This document shows, piece after piece, positions 8,805-18,352 of a stretch of DNA of 64,000 nucleotides. Numbering within the stretch: the stretch's first letter is position 1; each line of letters begins with the position of its first letter. The notes beneath the pieces are model-generated. The model was not told the origin of the DNA. It was given only the letters and a program-made list of their open reading frames with translations, and ran no database searches. The translations under genes and the position numbers were made by a program. Origin of the DNA: Flavihumibacter petaseus NBRC 106054 (GTDB lineage: Bacteria > Bacteroidota > Bacteroidia > Chitinophagales > Chitinophagaceae); assembly GCF_000974785.1 (NCBI RefSeq), contig NZ_BBWV01000001.1, positions 1,240,001-1,304,000 of the forward strand, written 5' to 3'.

Positions 8805-9638
8805 ATGATACGCTACACCAGTTACCTTTTCGTCCTGCTGCTTTCCACATTCAGCGTTGCCGCACAGGATAAGCAGCTCGTCAAAACCTGGGAAACAGAT
8901 TCAGTGTTAAAGATCCCGGAAAGCGTGCTGTATGACGCAGCAGCCAACACGCTGTACTTCTCCAATATCGACGGCGCACCTGATCAGAAAGACCTGGTCG
9001 GATCGATTGGTAAAATGAAACCCGATGGCAGCGAAATCGTGGTGGAATGGATCAAAGGATTCAGTGCGCCCAAAGGCCTGGGGATTAAAGGAAACATCCT
9101 TTATGTGGCAGATGTGGATGAAGTGGTACTGGTGGATACCAAAGCTGCCAAAATTATCAAACGAATACCCATCACCGGAGCAGCCTTCCTCAATGACATT
9201 TCCATTGCCGCAAATGGCGATGTTTACGTGACCGATTCCAAAAAAGGGACCATTCACCTGTTGAAAGATGACAAGCCAACCCTATTGCTGGAAAACATCC
9301 CGGGCATCAACGGCGTATTGTCAACAGCCGATGGCCTTTATTATGTTGCCAAAGGAGCTTTGTATAAAGCCGGCACAAACGGCGGAAGTGCCACCAAAAT
9401 CGCAGAAGGCATGGAAGAAGGCACCGACGGTATCGAACAGACAAAGAGCAAAGACTTTATTGTTTCCGCCTGGGTCGGCGTCATTTATTACATCAAACCT
9501 GATGGCACCAAAACAGTGCTCCTGAATACAAAGGATCAGAAAAAAAGCACGGCAGATATCGGTTTCGACAAGGAGAAGGAAATAGTCTATGTGCCCACCT
9601 TCTTCACGAACAGGGTTACTGCGTATCAATTAAAATAG
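8805..9638 (+). CDS. Exported SMP-30/gluconolactonase-like beta-propeller protein
   Basis: 277 residues with a signal peptide ending around FSVAAQ (residues 15-21). The rest looks like an SMP-30/strictosidine-synthase type propeller: PESVLYDAAANTLYFSNIDG, GFSAPKGLGIKGNILYVADVD, NDISIAANGDVYVTDSKKG, and DGIEQTKSKDFIVSAW. Family members are lactonases or esterases with a bound metal. It is divergent from the sugar dehydrogenase with 49 bases between start codons. A lactonase working after a sugar dehydrogenase would be biochemically sensible, but this is inference from proximity only. Confidence 0.75.
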   Translation: MIRYTSYLFVLLLSTFSVAAQDKQLVKTWETDSVLKIPESVLYDAAANTLYFSNIDGAPDQKDLVGSIGKMKPDGSEIVVEWIKGFSAPKGLGIKGNILYVADVDEVVLVDTKAAKIIKRIPITGAAFLNDISIAANGDVYVTDSKKGTIHLLKDDKPTLLLENIPGINGVLSTADGLYYVAKGALYKAGTNGGSATKIAEGMEEGTDGIEQTKSKDFIVSAWVGVIYYIKPDGTKTVLLNTKDQKKSTADIGFDKEKEIVYVPTFFTNRVTAYQLK

Positions 9639-9653
9639 CGTGCATTCAATGCA

Positions 9654-10949
9654 TCAAAAGCGCATCCGGGCAAACCCGAATCTACCTTTGCGCTCGTATG
9701 GAAGGAGCCATTCACCCGGACCGGCTTCAACTGAAAAGTTCATATAAAAACGCAGGGTCGGATCCAGGGAAACTGACTTCTGGTTTTCCAGGCCGTTTTT
9801 CCACTGATACTGCGTAATTATATAACTGTTCCTGATCTTCTCTTCGCAATAGAGATAAGTATCATCGCCATTGATAACATAAAATACCGGCAAGAGATTG
9901 TCATGTTCCATTGGATACACCTTAACCGTAACGGGTTTGAGGCTGGAATCCAGTTCCATAAACCGGACCATATCAAATTCACCGGACCTGTCATTCACTC
10001 CCTGGTCTACCAGTAACAACCGTTGCCGGGAAAGCGGGGCAAAATTGCCGGTAAAATAGGCATACCCGTTTTTCCAGTATGGATCATCGGTGCGATCAAT
10101 ATGAGCACTGGCTTCCACCTGCAGTAAGCTGTCAAACCGGATATAGTAACCTTCGTTCCCTTTGCCCGGGTTACCTTCTGCCACCGGTGAATTTAAAAAA
10201 AGATAAAAATGATCTTTCTCCGTCAGTAATTTTTCCCCGGCTGTTGCCAGTGATGACGTATTAACCGGCATTTCCCGAAAGTCGCCATTCACCGGGTCAA
10301 GTTCCAGCAAATGAAGTTTCTGCTCTTCCGTCTGAGTAGTCCACAGCAATGAATAATACCTGTCGCGAAAGCCGTGCAGCAACATCTGTTGAAAATTATA
10401 TCCGAGCAAAGGCACATCCAGTTCAACTTTATTGATGTAGCGCATCGCCGTGTCAAAACTGAAGATCCTGACATTTGATCTGAAGTGCACTTCATCATTC
10501 TCCTGCCGGTACAACATGATGTAATTGTCTGTGTGCAACAATTCGTACCGGATATACCTGGCCCGCACATCATTCGGCATATCGACAGAATCCTGGAGTG
10601 GACTATGGGTAATCTTTTCCAGTTTGTTGCCCTCTACCTTTACGACTTCCAGGCCATGCATGGCAAGGTGAAAAACATAGTAAAACTTCCCGAAACAGGC
10701 ATATTTGGTTACCCCTTTCAGCCGGCTGAAAACTGTCTTGTCAACAAACTGGAGATTGCTGTCAAAGCGATGAAGGGAAAGATTTAGTGTGGTGCTGCTC
10801 CATAAATGCACCTGCCCGTTGGAAGCCGGGATCAGCCTGGTGCGAAACACATCAGCATTCTTTATTTCTGTATCACAATACCTGAAAGTCTGTGCTGATA
10901 AAGGCTGCATCGCCGTTAATACAAGCAGCATCACCAGGAATCTGTTCAT
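9654..10949 (-). CDS. Secreted protein of unknown function, paralogue of the next gene upstream
   Basis: 431 residues from the ATG at 10949, which opens a signal peptide (MNRFLVMLLVLTAMQPLSAQ). An in-frame ATG at 10997 would place 16 hydrophilic residues before it and is less likely. No known domain was recognised. The mature protein is rich in aromatic beta-strand segments and starts with TFRYCDTEIKNADVF. It is clearly homologous along its whole length to the protein encoded at 11004-12326 (shared TFxYxDTE start, HLWxS, SHSPxQD, GxGKGxEGY, FEMVR or similar, IYPxxxxxLxPVY, YCEEKxRN, QYQW and a RMRF/KMRF end). A beta-propeller-like or cell-surface protein is possible but not supported by a motif. 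Confidence 0.7.
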   Translation of the reverse strand: MNRFLVMLLVLTAMQPLSAQTFRYCDTEIKNADVFRTRLIPASNGQVHLWSSTTLNLSLHRFDSNLQFVDKTVFSRLKGVTKYACFGKFYYVFHLAMHGLEVVKVEGNKLEKITHSPLQDSVDMPNDVRARYIRYELLHTDNYIMLYRQENDEVHFRSNVRIFSFDTAMRYINKVELDVPLLGYNFQQMLLHGFRDRYYSLLWTTQTEEQKLHLLELDPVNGDFREMPVNTSSLATAGEKLLTEKDHFYLFLNSPVAEGNPGKGNEGYYIRFDSLLQVEASAHIDRTDDPYWKNGYAYFTGNFAPLSRQRLLLVDQGVNDRSGEFDMVRFMELDSSLKPVTVKVYPMEHDNLLPVFYVINGDDTYLYCEEKIRNSYIITQYQWKNGLENQKSVSLDPTLRFYMNFSVEAGPGEWLLPYERKGRFGFARMRF

Positions 10950-11003
10950 TAACACGCAATTTGATAAGGTATGGGAATATACATTATTCCACCGCAACTT
11001 CCG

Positions 11004-12326
11004 TTAAAACCGCATTTTCACGATACCGCATCTCTTTCTGCGCAGGTAAGGAATCAGCCACTCATCAGAACTGATCTGCCGGGAAAACGTCATATTAAGC
11101 CTCATGTCCGGATCCATCAACATAGGCCTTCCACCCGTCAAACCTTTTTGCCACTGGTACTGTTTCAGGATAAAATTATTTCTGACCTTCTCCTCGCAGT
11201 AAATATAGGTGTCCTCCAGGTGATTTATACAATACACGGGTACAAGATCATTTTCTGAAACCGGGTAAATCTTTATTGTTGTCGGTTTCATTGCTGAATC
11301 GAGTTGTGTATAACGCACCATCTCGAAGTCATTGGGACTACGGTTATTGTATCCATTTAATGTAATTGGTTTGTTGGCCAGATCGATCAGTAACAGCCGG
11401 TTCCCGCTAAGTGTTGTAATAAAGCCGGTACTATAGTGATAACCGGCTTTCCAGTTTGGTTCGTCAGTAGCGTTGATCAGACCCGATGCCCTTATCGACA
11501 TTGTACTGTCCATCCAGATACAATATCCTTCATCTCCTTTTCCAGCGCCGCCATCTGCCAATAGCAACTGCAAGTTCAGATACAGGTTGCCACTTTCGGC
11601 GAACAACTGCTCCCCGATACTCGTCACATCTTCCAACGCAAAATACCTTTGCCTGAAGGTCGCTTTGGCAGGATCCATTTCCAATACTCCAGTTTTTTGC
11701 TTCCCGTCTGCCACAACATTCACGAGCGTGTAAAATTTATTCTTCATTTGTTGTAAAAGGAGGTGCTGTGGCGATCCATTCAGAAACGGCACGTTCACCA
11801 CCAGCTTGTTAACAAATCTTAATGTAGAATCAAAACAATACATATGAAGAATTGTCACGCCGAGCGCACGATCCAATTCGCGCCGGTAAAGCATGGTGAA
11901 ATCGTCAGTTTGCTCTAGCTCATAACGCTTGTGTTCTGGTAGCCTGGCATTGAGTTGCCTCAAAGTGTCCTGGATCGGACTATGGCTGATGCGTTCAATA
12001 CTATCGCCCTCTACCCTGAATACCTCCAGGCTCGTCAGACTCTGGTGAAAGGCAAAATAGAATTTTTCATATTCTGCAAACGAGGTGCTCCCACTAGTCC
12101 GGCTGACTACAGTCTTCTCCATAAAATGGAGGTCTTTATTGAACCGGTGTATGGTAACATTTATTTTTGATGACTTCCACAAATGAACCTCTTTGTCACC
12201 TGCAGGTATGAGAAAAAAGTTGAAAATATTGTCACCGTATAATTCGGTATCGCTGTATTTGAAGGTCTGGGCAAAAGAACATCCGAAGGCAATAAGGGCC
12301 AGCAAAACGGAAAGTAAATTTTTCAT
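11004..12326 (-). CDS. Secreted protein of unknown function, tandem paralogue
   Basis: 440 residues from the ATG at 12326, which starts the signal peptide MKNLLSVLLALIAFGCSFAQ. An in-frame ATG sits three codons earlier at 12335. The cysteine in AFGCSFAQ could be read as a weak lipobox, but the AQ cleavage site seems more natural. The mature part aligns with the downstream paralogue end to end and terminates in KMRF. The gap to that gene is about 54 bases, so the pair probably forms one transcript. Divergence between the two is substantial, so the duplication is not recent. Function unknown. Confidence 0.7.
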   Translation of the reverse strand: MKNLLSVLLALIAFGCSFAQTFKYSDTELYGDNIFNFFLIPAGDKEVHLWKSSKINVTIHRFNKDLHFMEKTVVSRTSGSTSFAEYEKFYFAFHQSLTSLEVFRVEGDSIERISHSPIQDTLRQLNARLPEHKRYELEQTDDFTMLYRRELDRALGVTILHMYCFDSTLRFVNKLVVNVPFLNGSPQHLLLQQMKNKFYTLVNVVADGKQKTGVLEMDPAKATFRQRYFALEDVTSIGEQLFAESGNLYLNLQLLLADGGAGKGDEGYCIWMDSTMSIRASGLINATDEPNWKAGYHYSTGFITTLSGNRLLLIDLANKPITLNGYNNRSPNDFEMVRYTQLDSAMKPTTIKIYPVSENDLVPVYCINHLEDTYIYCEEKVRNNFILKQYQWQKGLTGGRPMLMDPDMRLNMTFSRQISSDEWLIPYLRRKRCGIVKMRF

Positions 12327-12392
12327 CAGGGTCACTTGATAAGGTGCCGGAAATTACGGAGCGACATTCAGGGACCAAAATAATTATTCGAT

Positions 12393-13682
12393 TCAGATCC
12401 TGATATCGTGTAGCTTAACGAGATCTGCAGGCAATTCCCCACCATTCCAGTGATCATGCATCACCAGAGCCGCTCCGAGACTTGTAGCCTGCGCCATTTC
12501 TGCCACTGCAATGTAATTGCGTGGAAATGCTCCCGCCAGCAACCGGAGAAAAGGTTCGTTACGACTGAATCCACCATCAATATAAATACGGAGATCATCA
12601 CCTGGCGGTATTACCAGGCGCATCGCTTCCGCCTGCTGATCCACGATCTCCTGCATGAGCTGATGGTATGCTTTAATGACCGAATCCTCCCCGGCATTCC
12701 TCCAGTGCCCGTCGAACGGTAACTGATGAAGGGAATGAACGGACACCTTATATTTTTCCGCAATCCCTGCACTGCGTTGCTCGAGCTCCCGGCCGGTGAA
12801 ATACCGTGATGCTTTCACGGGAAGGCCTTTATAACTCAGGTAAAAAAGGCAGTCTGATTCCAGCTCTCCCAATGTTAACGGCGATTGGTTGAACGGGTTA
12901 AGGGTAATGCCCCAGGTACCGGTAGACAACAACACAAATGGATCTGAAAAGCTCCTCAAATAAGGAATAAGTGCCGCGGAGCTATCGTGTAACCCGACAC
13001 CAACCATCACTGCCTTATCCCCGATCCTGCAGGGTATCGCATGGCTTGAGTGGCAAACCGGTGCCAGTTTGCTGTCCAATTGTTCCTCCCGAACCCAGGT
13101 GTGATAATCCTGCAGCTCCATATCCCATAATGCCGTGTGGCAGCCAATGCTGGTCAGGTCAGAAAAGGCAGAACCTGCCACGAGATAATGGAGGTATTGC
13201 GGCAGATGCAACGCATACCGGATGCGCCTGAAGATCTCCGGCTGCTGGATCTTGATCCGGTACAACTGCAGTCCGGAGTTGAGATTGCCCATTGCCGGTG
13301 AAGCAGTGCTCCGCGAAAACTCATCTTTCCCGCCATACCGTTCATAAAGCCCTTCCGCCAGTGCCTCAGGGTAAGGCTTCAGGTAATTGTACAGCGGGGT
13401 AAGCGGATCACCGTTTTCATCAATATACACCATGCTGGCACCGTACGTGGTAAAGTTGACTACTCTCAGGTCAATATCTGTGCGGGCTGCCAGCAGGCTC
13501 AGGTTTTCAGTTATGGATTGCCGGAAGCTTTCAAGATTGTCACAGGGAAAACCATCTTCATCAGTTGTCTCCGTAAACCTGGCGGTGATCTCCTCCACAA
13601 TCCGGTATTGACTATCGAAGAGGAAAAGCTTCTTGTTCGTCTTTCCTACATCAAATACGGCAATTACGGGTAACGCTGCCAT
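12393..13682 (-). CDS. rhaB: FGGY-family carbohydrate kinase, probable L-rhamnulokinase
   Basis: 429 residues from the ATG at 13682. The frame is open for another 57 codons upstream, but that part lies inside the isomerase gene and has no FGGY character. The start is supported by the immediate phosphate-binding strand VIAVFDVGKTNKKLFLFD. Further FGGY marks are the sugar-side NSGLQLYRI, GVGLHDSSAALIPYL, LLSTGTWGITLNPF, and the ATPase segment IYIDGGFSRNEPFLRLLA followed by ATSLGAALV. Its ATG overlaps the isomerase stop (TGATG), so translation is coupled. As the last gene of the rha operon it should phosphorylate L-rhamnulose at O1. L-fuculose kinase is the alternative. Confidence 0.85.
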   Translation of the reverse strand: MAALPVIAVFDVGKTNKKLFLFDSQYRIVEEITARFTETTDEDGFPCDNLESFRQSITENLSLLAARTDIDLRVVNFTTYGASMVYIDENGDPLTPLYNYLKPYPEALAEGLYERYGGKDEFSRSTASPAMGNLNSGLQLYRIKIQQPEIFRRIRYALHLPQYLHYLVAGSAFSDLTSIGCHTALWDMELQDYHTWVREEQLDSKLAPVCHSSHAIPCRIGDKAVMVGVGLHDSSAALIPYLRSFSDPFVLLSTGTWGITLNPFNQSPLTLGELESDCLFYLSYKGLPVKASRYFTGRELEQRSAGIAEKYKVSVHSLHQLPFDGHWRNAGEDSVIKAYHQLMQEIVDQQAEAMRLVIPPGDDLRIYIDGGFSRNEPFLRLLAGAFPRNYIAVAEMAQATSLGAALVMHDHWNGGELPADLVKLHDIRI

Positions 13683-14956
13683 CAGAGACCAGTAGCAAGT
13701 TTTCCGGAACGGCGATGACCAGTCAGTGCTCTCCGCACGTTGCTTTCCCTGTACAGTTGCAGTGGTTGCAATGCACCTCCGGCCCGCAGCCTGGCTTCTG
13801 CCACGATCGGCCGCACATCCGTGCGGAAAGCTTCCTGCAACAACTCCTGGCACAGGGCCACGTCATTTTGCTGCTGCGCTGCTGAAAGCGCTTCAGCATC
13901 CACCAGTAATGCCTGCGTGTAGGCGATCAGGATGGCTTCTACTGACTGAAGCAGATCCTCCAGCGGATCCTTCACATTATGCGAAGCATCAATCATCCAG
14001 CCAAGGTCGGTGGCATGATGCATTCCTCTTGCATTCATTCCCTCCACCAGTTCATGAAAGATCAGGAAAAGCTGGTAGGGGTTGATGCTGCCAACGGTCA
14101 GGTCATCATCACCATATTTGGAGTCATTGAAATGAAATCCGCCCAGTTTTCCCTCCATCAACAGCAACGAAACGATCTGCTCAATATTGGCATTCGGCAG
14201 GTGATGGCCCAGGTCAACCAGGGTAAACGCTTTGGGTCCAAGTTTCTGCGCATACAGCAATGATTGTCCCCAGTCGCCAACGCTCATGCTGTAAAAATTC
14301 GGCTCAAAGGCCTTGTATTCCACGAACATTTTCCAGTCAGCCGGCAATGAAGCATAAATCTCCTGCAATCCCTCCAGGGTCCGCTGGAATGCCTTTCTGA
14401 AATTCAGTTGACCCGGAAAACAGGAGCCATCAGACAACCATACCGTAAGCGATTTGCTGCCGAGTGCCTTACCATGTTCGATCACCTCAATATTATGTTG
14501 TATGGCCTGTTGCCTTACTGCTTTGTCCACATGTTGAAGCGATCCGAATTTATAACTCAGTGCCTGGTCAGCCTGATCCTGGAAGGTATTGCTGTTCACC
14601 GCATCAAAACGAATCCCGAGTGCCTCTGCCTGTGACCTGATCCGGTCTGGTGATTCCGGGATATCCCACGGAATATGAAGCGAGATGGCCCCGCTGTTGC
14701 AGTTAAGCTGGTGGAGCAGCCCAACGTCTTCCAGTTTTTCTTCAAGACTTCCCGGTTCTCCCTTACCGGGAAAACGGCCAAACCTCGTGCCTCCCGTGCC
14801 CAGCGCCCAGCTGGGAATCGCCACCTGGAACCGGGTCAGCAGTTCAATGATCTTTTCAAACTTTTCAAAATTATCACGGAAAGGCGCCACCACCTGGTGA
14901 TGACGGTGCATACGAGTTTCATTGTGCGCCAGAATTGTATCTTTCTCCAGTAACAT
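13682..14956 (-). CDS. rhaI: RhaI-type L-rhamnose isomerase (TIM barrel)
   Basis: 424 residues from the ATG at 14956. The open frame extends 17 codons upstream into rhaEW; the start at 14956 leaves a 13-base gap and begins MLLEKDTILAHNE. TIM-barrel sugar isomerase features: LHIPWD, SLTVWLSDGSCFPGQLNF, WKMFVEYKAFEPNFYSMSV, LVDLGHHLPNANIEQ, GGFHFNDSKYGDDDL and DASHNVKDP. These are the metal-binding Glu, Asp and His strands of the Pseudomonas-type L-rhamnose isomerase rather than the E. coli RhaA family. It converts L-rhamnose to L-rhamnulose in the cytosol. It lies between rhaEW and rhaB and is coupled to both. Confidence 0.85.
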   Translation of the reverse strand: MLLEKDTILAHNETRMHRHHQVVAPFRDNFEKFEKIIELLTRFQVAIPSWALGTGGTRFGRFPGKGEPGSLEEKLEDVGLLHQLNCNSGAISLHIPWDIPESPDRIRSQAEALGIRFDAVNSNTFQDQADQALSYKFGSLQHVDKAVRQQAIQHNIEVIEHGKALGSKSLTVWLSDGSCFPGQLNFRKAFQRTLEGLQEIYASLPADWKMFVEYKAFEPNFYSMSVGDWGQSLLYAQKLGPKAFTLVDLGHHLPNANIEQIVSLLLMEGKLGGFHFNDSKYGDDDLTVGSINPYQLFLIFHELVEGMNARGMHHATDLGWMIDASHNVKDPLEDLLQSVEAILIAYTQALLVDAEALSAAQQQNDVALCQELLQEAFRTDVRPIVAEARLRAGGALQPLQLYRESNVRRALTGHRRSGKLATGL

Positions 14957-14969
14957 AATTTCCGATTTA

Positions 14970-17081
14970 TCAGCGGTAGAAGCCCATGGCCACACCACCA
15001 TCCACATTAATGAAATTTCCTGTTGATTTTCGCAACAGCCCGCCGACCAGCGCGAAGCATGCCGCTGCTATATCTTCCGGAAGTATGATCTCATTCAGTA
15101 AAGTGCGTTTTGCATAATACGCCGGTAGTTCTTCTACTGTCACTCCATAAGCTTTTGCCCTTCCTTCTGCCCAGCCGCCGGCCCAGATATTACTGTCAGC
15201 AATCACCGCATCAGGATTGACGGCATTCACCCGGATCCTGTCACCACCCAGCTCCGCGGCCAGCAGCCTCGTCATATGGGCCTGTGCTGCCTTGGCGGAT
15301 CCATAGCCGGCATTATTGGGCCCGGCTACCACGGCATTCTTGGAAACAATATTAAGGATATCTCCGCCCATTGCCTGCTTGCGCAAGATTACCGTTCCCG
15401 CTTTGGAAACAATGAACTGCCCCTTCACCAGGATATCATACAGGCGGTCCCATTCTTCCAGCGAATGATCCGTAATGGATTTCGATATGCTGATGCCGGC
15501 ATTGTTCACGATGATATCAATTCCGCCGAATTGCAGTGCAGCAGCTTCAAATGCGGCAGCCGCCGATTTTTCATCGGTCACATCAAGCACCACCCCTGTT
15601 ACCACATCTTTTCCGAATGTTGCGGTAAGCTCCTTGGTCGCATCTACCAGCCGGATACCATTGATATCATTTAGCAATAAGCAGGCACCCTCTTCCAGGA
15701 ATTTACGGGCAATAGCTTTGCCGATACCACCACCGCTTCCGGTCACCATGGCGATCTTTCCGCTGAGCGGTTTCGGTTTAGGCATACGCTGCAGTTTCGC
15801 TTCCTCCAGCAGCCAGTATTCAATATCAAAAGCTTCCTGCCGTGGCAGGGCAGTATATGCACTGATGGCTTCTGCACCGCGCATCACATTGATGGCATTG
15901 ATATAAAATTCAGCCGCCACCCGCGCAGTCTGTTTGTCTTTTGCAAAACTGAACATGCCCACGCCGGGATACAACAGGATCACCGGATTAGGATCGCGCA
16001 TCGACGGACTGTCCTTATGTTTCGCTGCGTTATAATACGCAGCATAGCTCCTGCGGTAACCTTCAAAGGCAGGAACAAGCTTCGCACTTAAAGCCACTGC
16101 ATCTGAGAGGTCAGCATCTGGTGCCAGCGGTAATACGAGCGGACTGATCTTGGTTCTCAGAAAGTGATCCGGACAACTGGTACCCATTGGCGCCAGGCGA
16201 TCCAAATCATTGGAATTGATGAATTCAAGCACCCTTGGATCATCGGTGAAATGCCCGATCATCTGTTGCTGGCTGCTGCAGTAACCACGAAGGTAGGGGG
16301 CCAGTGCTGCCGCCTGTTTTCTTCTCGCTTCCGGCTCCAGTGCCGCTATCTTTTCTCCGCCAAATGCCGGTCCCTTTTTTCCGGCCCTGGACTCGACCAG
16401 CTCCGCACACCGCTCCACCACTTCGAGGGTATTCAGGTAACAGTCATATGCAGTATCACCCCAGGTAAAAAGTCCATGCGATCCCAGCATGATGCCACGG
16501 ATGCCCGGATTATTTTCGAGGCAATCACGCAGTTGCAATCCAAGATCAAACCCCGGGCGCTGCCACTCAACCCAGCCGATACTGCCACCAAATAATTCTT
16601 CCGTAATGCTTTTTCCATCTGCCGCTGCAGCAATGGCAATCGCTGCATCCGGGTGAAGGTGGTCAACATGTTTGAAGGGAAGAAACGCATGCAGGGGCGT
16701 ATCAATGGAAGGTGCCTTGCTGTTCAGGTCATACAGGCAATGATTAAAAAGACCCACCATTTCATCTTCGTGTGCCCGTCCCTGGTAGGATTTCTCCAGT
16801 GATCGCAGACGATCCACATAGAGGCCGGCCAGACCGCCCCGGGTCAATGTGCCGATATCGCCGCCCGATCCTTTCACCCACATTACTTCCGTGTGATCGC
16901 CGGAGAGCGGATCCCGCTCCATTGTTTTACAGGAGGTGTTGCCACCGCCGTAGTTGGTCAGGCGAAGGTCTGTACCCAAAAGATTGGACCGGTAGATCAG
17001 TAATGCTACTTCATCACCGGCCATCGATGCAGCTTTGGCATCATCCCACAAATAACTGACGTATTTAAATTGCTTTTTCAT
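14970..17081 (-). CDS. rhaEW: Bifunctional rhamnulose-1-phosphate aldolase / L-lactaldehyde dehydrogenase (RhaEW type)
   Basis: 703 residues in two domains. Residues 1 to about 430 are a class II aldolase: NYGGGNTSCK (phosphate-binding turn), WVKGSGGDIG, the metal ligands in HVDHLHPDA (about 138-144), and GSHGLFTWG with His202. From about residue 441 a short-chain dehydrogenase follows: nucleotide motif TGSGGGIG, NNAGIS, and the catalytic YGSAK. The fusion cleaves rhamnulose-1-phosphate to dihydroxyacetone phosphate and L-lactaldehyde and oxidises the latter, as known for RhaEW of Bacillus and other bacteria. It lies 10 bases after rhaT in the operon. Confidence 0.9.
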   Translation of the reverse strand: MKKQFKYVSYLWDDAKAASMAGDEVALLIYRSNLLGTDLRLTNYGGGNTSCKTMERDPLSGDHTEVMWVKGSGGDIGTLTRGGLAGLYVDRLRSLEKSYQGRAHEDEMVGLFNHCLYDLNSKAPSIDTPLHAFLPFKHVDHLHPDAAIAIAAAADGKSITEELFGGSIGWVEWQRPGFDLGLQLRDCLENNPGIRGIMLGSHGLFTWGDTAYDCYLNTLEVVERCAELVESRAGKKGPAFGGEKIAALEPEARRKQAAALAPYLRGYCSSQQQMIGHFTDDPRVLEFINSNDLDRLAPMGTSCPDHFLRTKISPLVLPLAPDADLSDAVALSAKLVPAFEGYRRSYAAYYNAAKHKDSPSMRDPNPVILLYPGVGMFSFAKDKQTARVAAEFYINAINVMRGAEAISAYTALPRQEAFDIEYWLLEEAKLQRMPKPKPLSGKIAMVTGSGGGIGKAIARKFLEEGACLLLNDINGIRLVDATKELTATFGKDVVTGVVLDVTDEKSAAAAFEAAALQFGGIDIIVNNAGISISKSITDHSLEEWDRLYDILVKGQFIVSKAGTVILRKQAMGGDILNIVSKNAVVAGPNNAGYGSAKAAQAHMTRLLAAELGGDRIRVNAVNPDAVIADSNIWAGGWAEGRAKAYGVTVEELPAYYAKRTLLNEIILPEDIAAACFALVGGLLRKSTGNFINVDGGVAMGFYR

Positions 17082-17091
17082 ATCCAGAATT

Positions 17092-18207
17092 TTATTCCGG
17101 CCGGATGGAATTTCCCCACCCTACCACGATCACCGATAATATAATAACAATTATGCCCAGCATGAGCCACTGGCGGGTTGCCGGCTTTACCCCGCGCCAC
17201 TCCTTCAGGATCAGTCCCCACGCGTTTGCTACGAGGATGATAAAGGCCATATGCAGGATCCAGGAACTGGGGCCGTTACTGAGTTTACTTTCCCCCATCC
17301 CATAGAAAAAGAACTGCAGGAACCAGGTTGTTCCGGCCAAAGCGCAAAACAGCAGGTTGGCGGCAAGGGGAAGCCTGCGATCACTGTAATCGCCGAAGGT
17401 CTTGTTCCTCGCATTCAGGTAAAGGCACCAAACCAGATTGGTGGTGAGGCCGCCCCAAAGCAGCACCACATATACCACATTGTTGCGGTACAAAAATTCA
17501 CCCTCCCCCGGATGCGCTGCTTTCCAGGCGTCATTGGCCAGCATCGCCAGTGGCTTTCCCGCCTCCAGGCCGAAATTGAAACAGGCGCTCAGAATACCGG
17601 AAATAATAGCAACGGTGAGCCCCGCGCCGAAGCGATAGTCACTGATCCCGGAAACATCGCCAGCCTCGGGATGCGCTGCAGCCTGCTGGTCTCCATTTGG
17701 CACCACCTCCTTTTCCTTCCGCATGCCTGCCTTGCCACAAAGCACTATACCGACAATACAAACCAGTAGTCCGCTTAAAACTACCCTTCCCCAGGTGCTG
17801 CCGGTCAGCAGGCTGATGGTGTCTTTGCCTTCAGCCGGGAAAAATTCATAGTATACTGATGGAATCAGCGCACCGAATACCATGCAGAGTCCAAGGATAA
17901 TACTGCTGCCCAGCGACACGCCCAGCCATCGCACGCCCAGTCCGTAGGTTAATCCGCCGATCCCCCACAACAGGCCAAACATGTAAGTGAGCCACAGGAT
18001 TCTTCCTTCAGTAGAACAGATCAGCTGCCAGAAATCGGGGATCGTTAACCAGGCCGCCAGCGGTGGCACGATCAGCCAGGAAAACAAGCCCCCGATGAGC
18101 CAGTAAGTCTCCCAGGACCAACCCTTTACTTTTTTATACGGAATATAAAAACTGCCGGAAGCGAAGCCCCCGATGAAATGGAAAATGACTCCTAATATGG
18201 CATGCAT
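17092..18207 (-). CDS. rhaT: L-rhamnose/proton symporter, RhaT family
   Basis: 371 residues with about ten membrane helices across the whole length. The opening GVIFHFIGGFASGSFYIPYKKVKGWSWETYW is the RhaT family signature (given here in position terms: residues 6-36), followed by LLWGIGGLTYGLGVRWLG and a C-terminal NGPSSWILHMAFIILVANAWG segment. The insertion around residues 175-200 is a cytosolic loop. It imports L-rhamnose with a proton and leads the operon rhaT-rhaEW-rhaI-rhaB. No rha regulator gene of the AraC, LacI or DeoR type is adjacent, so control must come from elsewhere. Confidence 0.92.
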   Translation of the reverse strand: MHAILGVIFHFIGGFASGSFYIPYKKVKGWSWETYWLIGGLFSWLIVPPLAAWLTIPDFWQLICSTEGRILWLTYMFGLLWGIGGLTYGLGVRWLGVSLGSSIILGLCMVFGALIPSVYYEFFPAEGKDTISLLTGSTWGRVVLSGLLVCIVGIVLCGKAGMRKEKEVVPNGDQQAAAHPEAGDVSGISDYRFGAGLTVAIISGILSACFNFGLEAGKPLAMLANDAWKAAHPGEGEFLYRNNVVYVVLLWGGLTTNLVWCLYLNARNKTFGDYSDRRLPLAANLLFCALAGTTWFLQFFFYGMGESKLSNGPSSWILHMAFIILVANAWGLILKEWRGVKPATRQWLMLGIIVIILSVIVVGWGNSIRPE

Positions 18208-18211
18208 AGGA

Positions 18212-18219
18212 TAAATGTA
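18212..18219 (-). promoter_or_regulatory. Putative -7 element of the rha operon
   Basis: On the minus strand it reads TACATTTA, one mismatch to TAnnTTTG, ending 4 bases before the rhaT ATG at 18207. The 145-base gap to the divergent gene at 18353 also contains TACTTTTG on the plus strand at 18280-18287. Confidence 0.35.
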
Positions 18220-18328
18220 AGCCGATCTGAATTTCCGGCGTCCTGTACTATCCGGTTTTCAGCAGGCCTGTTCGTCGTGTACTTTTGCCTGTTCGCCGAT
18301 CGGAACTTTCCGGCGGCAACCATCCCGG

Positions 18329-18336
18329 TAATTTTG
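18329..18336 (+). promoter_or_regulatory. Putative -7 element of the HExxH protein gene
   Basis: TAATTTTG is a perfect -7 match located 16 bases before the ATG at 18353. A second perfect match, TACTTTTG, lies at 18280-18287. Confidence 0.45.
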
Positions 18337-18352
18337 CAGATTGATTTTACGC

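Noticed and set aside
13683-13853. Upstream extension of the kinase frame
   Set aside because: Inside rhaI, low-complexity residues, while the ATG at 13682 begins exactly at the FGGY fold.
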